Part shown: in pieces, positions 9,649-18,809 of the stretch | How positions within the stretch are numbered: the first letter of the stretch is position 1 | Layout: each line of letters starts with the position of its first letter | NCBI GenBank assembly: GCA_031291445.1 | Contig: JARLJA010000158.1 | Coordinates: 1 to 35,259, forward strand | DNA length: 35,259 nucleotides | Origin: Xanthobacteraceae bacterium | Lineage (GTDB): Bacteria; Pseudomonadota; Alphaproteobacteria; Rhizobiales; Xanthobacteraceae | Reading direction: 5' to 3' | Position numbers and translations under genes: made by a program | The notes under the pieces: model-generated | Told to the model about the DNA's origin: nothing | Seen by the model: the letters and a program-made list of their open reading frames with translations, nothing else | Databases searched by the model: none

Positions 9649-12365
9649 GCGTCGGTCTCCACCGTTGTCTGCCTGGCCGGCACCGGCAGACGGATCGTCA
9701 GGACCGCACCGCTGCGGTCGGTCCGGTTGTCCGCGGTGATGGTGCCGTGCAGCGCCTCGACGAATCCACGCGAGATCGCCAGACCAAGTCCGGTGCCGGC
9801 GCGGACGTGGTCGCCTTTCTGGGCGCGATAGAACTTGTCGAAGATCTTCGGCAGATCCTCCGGCGGAATCCCGTCACCTTCGTCGATCACCTGAAGCATC
9901 ACTTCCTTGCCGTCCCGCCAGGCGCGCACCGTGATGGTGCTGCCGGCCGGCGCGTATTTCGCGGCGTTGTCGAGAAGATTGAATATGACCTGCTCGAACA
10001 GCACCGCGTCGAGCTCGAGCATCGGCAGATTGGTCTGTAGATCCAGCTCGACGCGGTGCTGGGCCAGGATCTTGCTGGCGCGGCGCAGCGCGCTGCCGAA
10101 GATGTCGGACAGGTCATGGACGGCGAAATTCGGGATCACCGCGCCAGATTCGAGCTTCGTCATGTCGAGCAGGTTGGCGATGAAGCGATTGAGGCGTTCG
10201 GATTCATCGATGATGGTGCCGAGCAGGTCGGTCTTCTCCGCGTCGGTCAGGCGCGGGGCGAAATCCCGCAGCGCGCTGGCGGATCCCAGCACCGAGGACA
10301 GCGGGGTCTTGAGGTCATGCGATATCGACGTCAGGAGCGCCGACCGCAGGCGGTCGGTTTCGATCTCCCGCTTGACGCGGTCGACGTCGTCGACGAGGTG
10401 AACGCGCTCGATCGCCAGCGCCGCCTGGTCCATCAGGGCGTCGAGCAGCCGCCGCTGGTCCGGGGTCAGGATCGGGCCGGTGCGGTCGTCGTCGATCCCG
10501 ACGACGCCGATCAGGCCGCGGCCGGTCCGCATCGGCAGGAACAGGCGCTTGGCGCCCGGGAGCGTGTCGGATCCCCGCCCGGCCGGCCGATCGTTGCTCC
10601 AGGCCCAGTTGGCCGCCGCGAGGTCCCCGGAATCCAGTTCGTCCTCCGGCGGATAACCGGTCATCACCGTCAGGACCTCGGCTTCCGGCAGCAGCAGGAC
10701 GACACGGACCTTGAGCATGAGCGCCGTCTGATAGGCGGTGGCCCACAGCACGTCGTCGAGGGTGGCGGTCCCGGCCAGCTTGCGGCTGAACGAATAGAGA
10801 TACTCCGTGGTGCGGGCGCGGTCGTTGGCCGCGACGGCCTGTCCACGCACACGCGCCGCGACGTTGGATACGATCAGCGCGATCAGCATGAAGAAGAAAA
10901 AGGCGGCGATATTGGTCGGGTCGGAAATCGTGAACGTGTAGATCGGAGGCAGGAAGAAGAAATTGTAGAAAAGCGACGCCGCGACGCTGGCCACCAGCGA
11001 GGGCATCAGCCCGAAGCGCACCGCGGTGACGACGACGGCGGTGAGGAAGACGAGGTCGACGTTTTCGACGCCGAACAGCGGCCGGATCAGCGTGCTGACC
11101 AGCAGCGCGATCGCGGTGAACAGCAGCCCCACGGCGTAGGGCATGGCATTGAAGGGCTGCGACGGCTCCGCGGTTCGCACCCCCTTGGCCGGGGATTCGG
11201 TTGTGGTATCGAGCTGATTCCCCGCAATCACATGGATGCTGATCAGGCCCGCCTTGCGCACCAACTGGTGGACCACCGAGCCCTGGATCAACTCGAACCA
11301 CCAGGAGCGGCTGGACTTGCCGACGATGATCTGGGTGACGTTGTTGGCGCGTGCGAAGCTCAGGATGTCGTCGGCGATCCGCCGGTCGACCGCCGGGATG
11401 GTCAGCGCGTCGGCGCCGAGAGATTCCGCGAGGCGCAGCGTTTCGGCCAGGCGATCGCGCTCGACCTGGCTGAGCTGCAGGCTGTGCCGGGTTTCGATGC
11501 AGATCGCGGTCCAGGGCGCGTGCAGCCGGTCCGCCAGACGCTTGGTATGGCGAATCAGGCCGGGAGCGCGCGGATCCTCGCTCACGCAGACCAGGATGCG
11601 CTCGCTCGCGGCCCAGGGGCCGGCGATCGCGTTGGCCTGCATGTGCGTCAGCAGCTGCTCGTCGACCCGCTCCGCCGTCCGGCGCAGCGCCAGCTCGCGC
11701 AGCGCGGTGAGGTTGCCGGAGGAGAAGTAGTGTTCGAGCGCCCGCTCCGCCTGCTTGGGGACGTAGACCTTGCCTTCCTTGAGGCGCTGAATCAGCTCGT
11801 CCGGGGGCAGGTCGATCAGTTCGATCGCGTCGGCGAGGTCGAAGATCGAGTCCGGGACCGTTTCGCGGACCCGGACCCGCGTGATCTGCGCGATGACGTC
11901 GTTGAGGCTCTCGATATGCTGGATATTGACGGCGGTGTAGACGTCGATGCCGTTGTCGAGCAGTTCCTCGACATCCATGAAGCGCTTCGGGTGTCGGCTG
12001 CCCGGAGCGTTGCTATGGGCAAGTTCGTCGACGATCGCGATCTGGGGACGGCGCGCCAGCAGGGCGTCGAGGTCCATCTCCTCGACGACCTGTCCCCGGT
12101 AATCGACGCGCAGCCGCGGAACGATTTCGAGGCCGGCGAGCAGCGCCTGGGTCTCCAGGCGGCCGTGGGTCTCGACGATCCCGACCACCACGTCGATGCC
12201 GGCGCGCCGCTTGGCATGCGCGCTCTGCAGCATCTCGTAGGTCTTGCCCACGCCGGGCGCGGCGCCGAGAAAGATCTTGAGCCGGCCGCGGTGGCTCTCG
12301 GCGCGCCGGGCGGCTTCGAGAAGCGCGTCCGGCGACGGGCGTGTGTCGGAAACGTTGGTCGCCAT
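9645..12365 (-). CDS. kdpD: KdpD, potassium/turgor sensor histidine kinase
   Basis: The 906-residue sensor kinase matches full-length KdpD. The N-terminal KdpD domain carries Walker A GAAPGVGKT (34-42) and an IAIVDELAHSN Walker B region (109-119). A universal stress protein-like domain follows (about 255-385, with IIVGKSSRSWW at 346-356). Four transmembrane helices lie at about 411-428, 437-455, 458-475 and 485-503. A GAF-like region (about 520-655) precedes the kinase core with H683 in SISHDLKTPLS and downstream N and G boxes (FNLLDNAAKYAP, DEGDGIP, GTGLGLAIS). The protein reads low K+ or osmotic conditions and phosphorylates KdpE. It lies 127 bases after kdpC, a gap in which I see no gene. 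A PtsN-like protein later in the operon is a candidate binding partner. Confidence 0.96.
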
Positions 12366-12492
12366 CAGGCAGTCAGGTCCTCGTTCGCCTTGCTGTCGCG
12401 CACCGCGGGAGGCACGTTCAGGACCTCATCCGCCGGAGCTCGCCTTCTGGATGCGATCGTACGGTGCCGAACGGGTCCATCGCGACGGGTGA

Positions 12493-13104
12493 TCACTTCG
12501 GGGCGGCGCCGGCGCGATCCAGCGCCAAGTTGAGCGCCAGCACGTTGACGCGGGGCTCACCCAGGATGCCGAACAGGCGCCCCTCGATCCGATCGCTAAC
12601 GAGTTTGCGCACGCTATCTTCGGTCATCTTCCGCGCTTTCGCAACACGTGGGACCTGAAACAGCGCCGCCTCGGGCGAGATGTGGGGGTCGAGACCGCTC
12701 CCGGTCGTGGTGACCAGGTCGACGGGCACCGGCATCGACGGATTCTCGGCCTTGAGCTTTTCGACGTCCTCCTTGACCCGGTCGATCAGCGCCTTGTTGG
12801 TCGGGCCGAGGTTGGAGGCCGACGAATTCGCGGCGTTGTAGGGCGCTGGAATCGTCTTGGTCGAATCGTTGGGGTCCGCGGTGGTGGTCGCCGAGGGGCG
12901 GCCGCGGAAATACTGATCGCCCTTGAACTCCTGTCCGATCAAAGCCGAGCCGACGACCTTGCCGTCGCGCTCGACCAGGCTGCCCTGGGCCTGGGTCGGA
13001 AAGACCACGCCGGCGACGCCAGTCATGGCGAGCGGATAGGCCAGGCCCGTAATCAGCGTAAGGGCGACGAGAACCACGAGCGCCGGACGAATTTCACTGA
13101 ACAT
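12493..13104 (-). CDS. kdpC: KdpC, stabilising subunit of the K+-transporting ATPase
   Basis: This 203-residue subunit has one N-terminal transmembrane helix ([20 protein letters not shown]) followed by the periplasmic domain with [18 protein letters not shown] and [10 protein letters not shown]-like motifs (here [14 protein letters not shown]). KdpC assists ATP use by KdpB and assembly of the KdpFABC complex. The open frame runs further upstream, but the ATG at 13104 gives the standard N-terminus and sits 11 bases after the kdpB stop. Length is typical (about 190-205 residues). Confidence 0.96.
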   Translation of the reverse strand: MFSEIRPALVVLVALTLITGLAYPLAMTGVAGVVFPTQAQGSLVERDGKVVGSALIGQEFKGDQYFRGRPSATTTADPNDSTKTIPAPYNAANSSASNLGPTNKALIDRVKEDVEKLKAENPSMPVPVDLVTTTGSGLDPHISPEAALFQVPRVAKARKMTEDSVRKLVSDRIEGRLFGILGEPRVNVLALNLALDRAGAAPK

Positions 13105-13115
13105 GGTGGTTGTCC

Positions 13116-15230
13116 TCAAACGAGATGCAGGGCAGCGACGACGACGTCGATGGCCTTGATGCCGATGAACGGAATGACGATGCCGCCCACGCCGTAGACC
13201 AGGAGATTGCGGCTGAGAAGCGCACCAGCGCCGATCGCGCGATAGGCGACGCCCTTCAGCGCCAGCGGGATCAGCGCGATGATGATCAGCGCGTTGAAGA
13301 TGATCGCGGACAGGATCGCGCTCTGCGGGCTCGCCAGGTGCATGATGTTCAGCGCCTGCAGTTGCGGGTAGAACGCCAGGAAGATGGCCGGGATGATGGC
13401 GAAGTATTTGGCCACGTCGTTGGCGATCGAGAAGGTGGTGAGCGCGCCGCGGGTCATCAGCAACTGCTTGCCGATCTCCACGACCTCGATGAGCTTGGTC
13501 GGGTTCGAATCGAGGTCCACCATGTTGCCGGCCTCGCGGGCAGCCTGGGTGCCGGTGTTCATCGCGACGCCGACGTCGGCCTGGGCGAGGGCGGGGGCGT
13601 CGTTGGTGCCGTCGCCGCACATGGCGACCAGCTTGCCCTTGGCCTGTTCGTCCCGGATCAGCCGCAGCTTGTCCTCGGGGGTCGCCTGGGCGAGGAAGTC
13701 GTCGACGCCCGCCTCGGCCGCGATCGCGGCCGCGGTCATGGGATTGTCGCCGGTGATCATCACGGTCCGGATGCCCATGCGGCGCAACTCGGCGAAGCGC
13801 TCGCGGATGCCGCCCTTGACGATGTCCTTGAGCTGGATGACGCCGAGCAGACGCCCGTCCTGGGCAACCGCCAGGGGGGTGCCGCCCGACTTGGCGATCT
13901 CTTCGGCGATCAGGTGGAGCTCGCGCGCCGCGTCCGAATTCACCACCGGCTGGGTGACGCGCGCCAGCGAATTCGCGGCCGCGGCGGCCCGCGGCGTCGC
14001 GTTCAGGTGGTTGATGATGGCATCCACGGCGCCCTTGCGCACCGACGAATTTTCGGTGTCGACGCCGCTCATTCGGGTCTGCGCGGTGAACGGGATGAAC
14101 GTGGCGCCCAGCTCGGCCATGTCGCGGCCGCGGATGCCGTACTTCTCCTTGGCGAGCACCACGATCGACCGGCCTTCCGGCGTTTCGTCGGCGAGCGAAG
14201 CGAGCTGGGCCGCGTCCGCGAGTTCCTGTTCGGTCACGCCGCGGACCGGGCGGAAGGCGGTGGCCTGGCGATTGCCGAGGGTGATGGTGCCGGTCTTGTC
14301 GAGCAGCAGGGTATCGACGTCGCCGGCGGCCTCGACGGCACGGCCGGACATCGCCAGCACGTTGAAGCGCACCAGGCGATCCATGCCGGCGATCCCGATC
14401 GCCGACAGCAGGGCGCCGATCGTGGTCGGAATCAGGGTCACGAACAGCGCGACCAGCACGATGATCGAAACCTCGCCGCCCGCATAGGCCACGTAGCCGG
14501 GGATGGTGACGGTGGCGAACACGAAGATGATGGTGAGGCCCGCCAGCAGGATGTTGAGCGCGATCTCATTCGGCGTCTTCTGGCGCTCGGCGCCCTCCAC
14601 CAGCTTGATCATGCGGTCGATGAAGGTCGAGCCTTGCGCCGCGGTGATCCGCACGCGGATCCAGTCCGACAGGACCTGGGTCCCGCCGGTCACCGCGGAG
14701 CGGTCGCCGCCGGATTCGCGAATGACCGGGGCGGATTCGCCGGTGATCGCGGCTTCGTTGACCGAAGCGACGCCTTCGATCACCTCGCCGTCGGAGGGGA
14801 TGTTGTCGCCGGCCTCGACCAGCACCACGTCGCCGACCTTGAGGCTGGTACCGGAGACGATGCGGTAGGTCCTGTCCGGACCCGTCAGCAGCTTGGCCTT
14901 GCTTTCGGTGCGGGTCTTCTTCAGCGATTCGGCCTGCGCCTTGCCGCGCCCTTCGGCGACCGCCTCGGCAAAATTCGCGAACAGCACGGTAAACCACAGC
15001 CACAGGATGATCTGGAACGTGAAGGCGAGATCAGGACCTCCCGTCACGAGCGCGCGAACGAAGATCACGGTGGTCAGGGCGGCGACGACCTCGACCACGA
15101 ACATCACCGGGTTCTTGACCATGGCGCGGGGATCGAGCTTGACGAACGCCGAGCCGATCGCGGGCAGCATGATCTTCGGGTCGAGCATCGCCGACACCGG
15201 GACCCGCTTTTGCAGTTTCATCGATTCCAT
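13116..15230 (-). CDS. kdpB: KdpB, P-type ATPase subunit of the K+ transporter
   Basis: The 704-residue catalytic subunit is a P-type ATPase that energises K+ uptake with KdpA. Visible motifs are TGES at 163-166 (its serine corresponds to the inhibitory phosphorylation site described for E. coli KdpB), phosphorylated Asp311 in DKTGT, the nucleotide-domain region around [11 protein letters not shown], and GDGTNDAP at 539-546. Transmembrane segments lie near 42-62, 67-87, 225-250, 255-280 and three at the C-terminus. The start at 15230 has a GGAG eight bases upstream; an internal ATG three codons later (MKLQKRV) is an alternative. It lies 24 bases after kdpA and 11 before kdpC. All key residues are present. 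Confidence 0.97.
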   Translation of the reverse strand: MESMKLQKRVPVSAMLDPKIMLPAIGSAFVKLDPRAMVKNPVMFVVEVVAALTTVIFVRALVTGGPDLAFTFQIILWLWFTVLFANFAEAVAEGRGKAQAESLKKTRTESKAKLLTGPDRTYRIVSGTSLKVGDVVLVEAGDNIPSDGEVIEGVASVNEAAITGESAPVIRESGGDRSAVTGGTQVLSDWIRVRITAAQGSTFIDRMIKLVEGAERQKTPNEIALNILLAGLTIIFVFATVTIPGYVAYAGGEVSIIVLVALFVTLIPTTIGALLSAIGIAGMDRLVRFNVLAMSGRAVEAAGDVDTLLLDKTGTITLGNRQATAFRPVRGVTEQELADAAQLASLADETPEGRSIVVLAKEKYGIRGRDMAELGATFIPFTAQTRMSGVDTENSSVRKGAVDAIINHLNATPRAAAAANSLARVTQPVVNSDAARELHLIAEEIAKSGGTPLAVAQDGRLLGVIQLKDIVKGGIRERFAELRRMGIRTVMITGDNPMTAAAIAAEAGVDDFLAQATPEDKLRLIRDEQAKGKLVAMCGDGTNDAPALAQADVGVAMNTGTQAAREAGNMVDLDSNPTKLIEVVEIGKQLLMTRGALTTFSIANDVAKYFAIIPAIFLAFYPQLQALNIMHLASPQSAILSAIIFNALIIIALIPLALKGVAYRAIGAGALLSRNLLVYGVGGIVIPFIGIKAIDVVVAALHLV

Positions 15231-15254
15231 GGAGATTTCTCCGAACGAACGGGG

Positions 15255-16958
15255 TCAGAACAGGGTGTTGGCGGTCATGGCGAGGTGCTCGACGATCGGC
15301 CCGAGCGCCAGCGCCGGGAAGAACGTGAGGCCGCCGATGATGAGGATCACGCCGACCACCAAGCCGACAAACAGGCCTCCGGTCGTGGGCAGCGTGCCGG
15401 CCGAGGGCGGCACGATCTTCTTCTGCGCCAACGATCCGGCGAGCGCCAGCGACGGAACGATCATGAAGAAGCGGCCGACGAACATCGAGATCGCCAAGGT
15501 GAGGTTGTAGAACAGCGTGTTGCCGCTCAGTCCACCGAAGGCCGAACCGTTGTTGCCGGTGGCCGAGGTGTAGGCATAGAGCACCTCGGTGAAGCCGTGA
15601 GGTCCGGGATTGGCCATGGCGGCCGCGGTCGGAGCCATCGCTACCGCGAGCGCGGTCCAGCCGAGATACATCAGCGGCAGCACCAGGATGGCGAGCATCG
15701 CCATCTTGACCTCGCGGGCCTCGATCTTCTTGCCGACATATTCGGGCGTGCGGCCGACCATCAGGCCGGCGACGAAAATGGCGAGCACCACGAACAGCAG
15801 CATGCCGTAGAGGCCGGCGCCGACGCCGCCGATGATGATTTCGCCGAGCTGCATGTTGATCAGCGGGATCATGCCGCCGAGCGCGGTGAACGAATCGTGC
15901 ATGGCGTTGACCGCGCCGCACGACGCCGCCGTCGTCACCACGGCGAACAACGCCGATGCCACGATGCCGAAGCGGACTTCCTTGCCTTCCATGTTGCCGC
16001 CGGTCAGGCCGAGCTCGTTCAGGCCGGTGGTGCCTGCGGCCTCAGCCCAGTAGGTGACGGCAACGCCGGCGACGAACAGCACGCCCATCACCGCGAAGAT
16101 CGCCCAGCCCTGGCGCTGGTCGCCGACCATGCGGCCGAAGACGTTGGTCAACGCGGCGCCGAGCACGAAGATCGAGAGCATCTGCACGAAGTTGGAGAGC
16201 GCGGTCGGATTCTCGAACGGATGGGCTGCGTTGGTGTTGAAGAAGCCACCGCCGTTGGTGCCGAGCATCTTGATCGCGACCTGCGAGGCGACCGGCCCGA
16301 CCGCGATGGTCTGCTTGGCGCCTTCAACGGTCGTCGCGTCGACGTAGGCGCCGAGCGTCTGCGGCATCCCTTGCCAGACCAGGAACAGCGTATAGACGAC
16401 GCAGATCGGCAACAGCACGTAGAGGGTGCAGCGCGTGACGTCGACCCAGAAATTGCCCAGGGTACGGGTGGTGGAGCGGGCAAAGCCGCGGATCAGCGCC
16501 ATGGCGATGGCAATGCCGGTCGCCGCCGACAGGAAGTTCTGGTGGGTCAGGCCCAGCATCTGGGTCAGATAGGAGACCGTGGTTTCGCCGCCGTAGTTCT
16601 GCCAGTTGGTGTTGGTGATGAAGCTGATGGTGGTATTGAACGAGAGATCCTCGGCGACGGCCGACTGCCCGGCGGGATTGAACGGCAGCAGCGCTTGCAA
16701 ACGCATCAGGGCGTAGAGGATCGCGAAGCCGCCGACGTGAAACAGCAACATCGCCACCGCGTAGGTCAGCCAGTGCTGCTCGCGCTTCGGATCCACGCCG
16801 CCGACTGCATAGATCGCCGCTTCGACCGGACGGAGCACGGGAGAGAGGAAGGTCGCTTCGCCGTTGAAGACCTTGGTCATGTAGCCGCCCAGCGGCTTGA
16901 CCAGCGCGACGATGATCGCGCAGAACACGATGATCTGAACCCAACCAACGAGTGTCAT
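15255..16958 (-). CDS. kdpA: KdpA, K+-binding channel-like subunit
   Basis: The 567-residue polytopic membrane protein is the K+-selective subunit of KdpFABC, of the superfamily of K+ transporters. It begins with the usual hydrophobic helix ([16 protein letters not shown]) and [13 protein letters not shown]. Filter-like loops are visible in [14 protein letters not shown] and [21 protein letters not shown], followed by repeated helix-loop modules. The C-terminal part includes [12 protein letters not shown] and [12 protein letters not shown]. The length fits the family (about 555-600). It lies 75 bases after kdpF. No frameshift or missing filter loop is seen. Confidence 0.97.
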   Translation of the reverse strand: MTLVGWVQIIVFCAIIVALVKPLGGYMTKVFNGEATFLSPVLRPVEAAIYAVGGVDPKREQHWLTYAVAMLLFHVGGFAILYALMRLQALLPFNPAGQSAVAEDLSFNTTISFITNTNWQNYGGETTVSYLTQMLGLTHQNFLSAATGIAIAMALIRGFARSTTRTLGNFWVDVTRCTLYVLLPICVVYTLFLVWQGMPQTLGAYVDATTVEGAKQTIAVGPVASQVAIKMLGTNGGGFFNTNAAHPFENPTALSNFVQMLSIFVLGAALTNVFGRMVGDQRQGWAIFAVMGVLFVAGVAVTYWAEAAGTTGLNELGLTGGNMEGKEVRFGIVASALFAVVTTAASCGAVNAMHDSFTALGGMIPLINMQLGEIIIGGVGAGLYGMLLFVVLAIFVAGLMVGRTPEYVGKKIEAREVKMAMLAILVLPLMYLGWTALAVAMAPTAAAMANPGPHGFTEVLYAYTSATGNNGSAFGGLSGNTLFYNLTLAISMFVGRFFMIVPSLALAGSLAQKKIVPPSAGTLPTTGGLFVGLVVGVILIIGGLTFFPALALGPIVEHLAMTANTLF

Positions 16959-17033
16959 GGTGATGTGCCTCTAATATCCGGAAGGTGCGTCAGCCGCCTT
17001 TTCGCGCGGCGAAAAGGTGTCGCGTGGCGCGGG

Positions 17034-17123
17034 TCAGAATCGCTCGGGCCGCAGCAGGGCGTAGGTGAGGTAGATCAGAAGACCGGCGGACACGAGGCCC
17101 GCGAGCGTGTAATCGAACAGCAT
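17034..17123 (-). CDS. kdpF: KdpF, 29-residue stabilising peptide of the Kdp complex
   Basis: A 29-residue single-helix peptide begins MLFDYTLAGLVSAG and ends YALLRPERF. The ending is the characteristic KdpF C-terminus (ALLxPERF). KdpF stabilises the KdpABC complex in the inner membrane. The longer frame around it is a shadow; the ATG at 17123 is preceded by a GAGGGGG purine tract immediately after the stop of the small ORF upstream. Only 10 bases separate the two, suggesting coupled translation. kdpA follows after 75 bases. Confidence 0.93.
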   Translation of the reverse strand: MLFDYTLAGLVSAGLLIYLTYALLRPERF

Positions 17124-17133
17124 GGCGTCCCCC

Positions 17134-17217
17134 TCAAAGTCTGTCGCAGGCATAGGCGTAGCCGATCGACAGGGCGAAGAGCCCGATGCCGATGGCAACC
17201 ATGATAACGTCCCACAT
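17134..17217 (-). CDS. 27-residue membrane micropeptide at the head of the kdp operon
   Basis: An 84-base frame encodes a 27-residue peptide: MWDVIMVAIGIG, then LFALSIGYAYACDRL, then stop. One hydrophobic helix (about residues 4-23) ends in a Cys-Asp-Arg-Leu tail. A strong GGAGG Shine-Dalgarno at 17223-17227 sits five bases before the ATG, better than that of most genes here, so translation is very likely. The stop falls 10 bases before kdpF. I recall similar short proteins ending in a CDRL-like tail beside kdpF in other proteobacteria, usually called hypothetical. A role as a second KdpF-like subunit, or in regulating assembly, is inference. It is below normal gene-caller length and would often be missed. 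Confidence 0.82.
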   Translation of the reverse strand: MWDVIMVAIGIGLFALSIGYAYACDRL

Positions 17218-17361
17218 GAGAACCTCCGTGATGCGCGCGTCCGGTGAACAAGAATGGACCGGGGAGGACGCGGCCTATTGATCTGGGCCAAGTGTCGGCC
17301 TCGGGATTTCGCATGAGGTGCCACTCCATCGGTACGATTTCGAGGGGATCTCGTCCCGGAA

Positions 17362-17379
17362 ATTATAGGAATTCTATAA
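17362..17379 (-). promoter_or_regulatory. Candidate kdp promoter -10 inside an A/T inverted repeat
   Basis: On the - strand, TATAAT occupies 17367-17362. It lies in an inverted repeat TTATAG-GAATT-CTATAA (17363-17379, 6-base arms). The hexamer 17 bases upstream is GGCCGG, nothing like TTGACA. A good -10 with no -35 fits an activator-dependent promoter such as one driven by KdpE. This is the most A/T-rich spot upstream of the operon. The assignment is inference from position and sequence. Confidence 0.4.
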
Positions 17380-17442
17380 GGATACCGGCCGATGCCGGCG
17401 GCTTCGCCAGTCGAATGCTGCGTCTAAGCGCTTGGTTGCGCT

Positions 17443-17456
17443 GCAAAAATATAAAC
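17443..17456 (-). promoter_or_regulatory. Possible KdpE-binding T-rich tract
   Basis: The - strand reads GTTTATATTTTTGC. The E. coli KdpE site, as I recall it, is a T-rich tract with TTTATA followed by a run of T, so the resemblance is suggestive. It lies about 75-90 bases upstream of the proposed -10, somewhat further than in E. coli. No second copy is obvious. Confidence 0.25.
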
Positions 17457-17470
17457 GGAACCGGAGCTTC

Positions 17471-17503
17471 AGCCGACCTCGGCGCGCGGTCGCGGGGTCG
17501 GCT
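17471..17503. repeat. GC-rich inverted repeat in the kdp upstream region
   Basis: AGCCGACC (17471-17478) and its exact complement GGTCGGCT (17496-17503) form 8-base arms around a 17-base GC-rich spacer. A T5 tract follows at 17516-17520 on the + strand. No + strand gene ends just before it, so a terminator role is unsupported. An operator or unused hairpin is possible. Confidence 0.4.
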
Positions 17504-17707
17504 AGACGGCCGGGCTTTTTCGAAGCAGCTTACGGCTGTCGGCCCGGTGCGCGCACCCTATCGCATCTTTGGCCGCACGTCCGGTCAGCCCGCGAACTTC
17601 TTTATGGACTTCCTACATTCCTGAGTTGGGACTCGCCTCGTTTTCAAACCGGCAAACGCTCTAATAGTCCGTGAGACCGGCCGTCGCGCCGGTCGCGGGA
17701 TGCGCAG

Positions 17708-18178
17708 ATGAAGGCCACGGATGTCAGCCGCTGGGACAGCCTCGACCGGATCATCGACCGGATCGGGGCGGCGGATGCGTTGTCAGAAGATCTTTGGGCC
17801 GACATCATGGCCGGCGCCGCCGTGCGGCTCGCGGCCATGCCTCGACAAGCGGCCGTGTCGCGCCTGAACAGATTCGCCGCCAGCGGTGCCTGGGTCGACG
17901 CGGCCTTCGTCCTGATCGAGGTCGAGCTCGCGGCATGGCGGCTGCGCCGCATCGATTACGACGATGGCGAGTGGCGCTGCGCGTTGTCGCGCGCGCCGGA
18001 TCTGCCCGAATGGCTCGACCATGCCGTCGAGGCGTCGCATCGCGATCTCGCGCTTGCCCTGGTCATGGTCGCGATCGACACGATGCGCGAAGTCCGTTCG
18101 CACCATGAGCAGCGATCGGTCTCGGTGCCCCAGACCCGTGCCGGGGATCGCAACTACGTCTGCTGCGACAATTTCTGA
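17708..18178 (+). CDS. Hypothetical 156-residue protein
   Basis: I do not recognise a named family. The protein is soluble and largely alpha-helical, with a Trp/Leu/Ala-rich centre (VDAAFVLIEVELAAWRLRRIDYDDGEWRCALS) preceded by RLNRFAASGAW. A hydrophobic helix around ALALVMVAIDTM is followed by a polar tail ending in two cysteines (YVCCDNF). The DLPEWLDHAVEASH segment resembles short rhizobial hypotheticals of unknown role. The start at 17708 follows a weak GGGA. Codon use fits the host. It is divergent from the kdp operon and may share its upstream region, but nothing links the functions. Confidence 0.7.
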   Translation: MKATDVSRWDSLDRIIDRIGAADALSEDLWADIMAGAAVRLAAMPRQAAVSRLNRFAASGAWVDAAFVLIEVELAAWRLRRIDYDDGEWRCALSRAPDLPEWLDHAVEASHRDLALALVMVAIDTMREVRSHHEQRSVSVPQTRAGDRNYVCCDNF

Positions 18179-18416
18179 TCATTTTCTCAATCGCATCAGC
18201 CTGCTCATACTCCGCCAGGCAGGGCACGGGTGAAGTCTGTCGCCCATCGCCGGGTTCGAAGCCTGAACGTCATTCATCTTTATGAGCCGGCTATGAGATC
18301 GCAGCGGGCTCCCGCTCGCATTCCTATGTGGGCAGGCAGATCTTGAGACCCGACGAGGTCGACGAGCCTCGCGGCCTTGTCCGGAATGAGCGTCTACAAC
18401 CATTGGGAGATATCTC

Positions 18417-18701
18417 GTGAGTGAATCGGAACCTCCGTCGTCGAATCAGACCATTTTCCTGATCGGCCGGAACAGTCGCGGCCAGTGGGTCGCCCAGGCG
18501 CGCAATGGCCTTTATGGCGGCCTGTTCATCAGCCGGGCCGCCGCCGTGAGTTACGCGATGTTCGAGAGCGGGCATAATCCCGCATCGATCGTCGCGACGC
18601 CCGAGACCCTCGAATTGGAAGTTGCCGGGCTGCAGCCGACGTCCGCCCCCCAATCCCATTCCGCGATCGACGCCGGGGAGCCCGTTCGACGGGCCGCATG
18701 A
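18417..18701 (+). CDS. Hypothetical 94-residue protein, GTG start
   Basis: The small protein opens with a polar stretch, then FLIGRNSRGQWVAQARNGLYGG, FISRAAAVSYAMFESG and a hydrophilic tail. The pattern (a strand-rich core with GRNSRGQWV followed by an Ala-rich helix) is one I associate with short conserved hypotheticals of Bradyrhizobium and Rhodopseudomonas. No function is known to me. The GTG start at 18417 is chosen because GGGAG lies seven bases upstream and no ATG is available before the conserved core. The 238 bases ahead of it hold no gene I can support. Confidence 0.72.
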   Translation: MSESEPPSSNQTIFLIGRNSRGQWVAQARNGLYGGLFISRAAAVSYAMFESGHNPASIVATPETLELEVAGLQPTSAPQSHSAIDAGEPVRRAA

Positions 18702-18809
18702 CCGGCTGGATATTGACCCGTGGCCGCCATGGCGTCGCAGGGACCTCTCGAGCACATCTCGATCGAGCCTCACTCTGACGGGCGGCCCGCAAGAAAGGGA
18801 CGAACGGCA

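Larger units (their letters stand above)
17218..17707. other. Gene-free 490-base region: kdp leader and promoter, upstream of a + strand gene
   Basis: The region between the kdp micropeptide and the + strand hypothetical is locally richer in A/T than its surroundings. I see no convincing coding frame. A 126-codon + strand frame across it overlaps the kdp leader, shows no recognisable protein and is rejected. It contains a TATAAT-type promoter element, a T-rich tract on the - strand and a GC-rich inverted repeat, listed separately. If the proposed promoter is right, the kdp mRNA has a leader of roughly 140 bases. Confidence 0.6.

Noticed and set aside
13110-17204. A 1364-codon open frame on the + strand opposite kdpC-kdpB-kdpA
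   Set aside because: It is the antisense shadow of three well-supported kdp genes in GC-rich DNA; its translation is low-complexity D/R/H/E/G-rich sequence with no recognisable domain.
17244-17624. A 126-codon + strand frame in the kdp upstream region
   Set aside because: No recognisable protein, poor Shine-Dalgarno, atypical composition, and it overlaps the proposed kdp promoter and leader.
18720-18809. Longer N-terminus for the DapA-like protein
   Set aside because: The extra 30 residues have no family match in length or content, and AAAGGGA precedes the later ATG.
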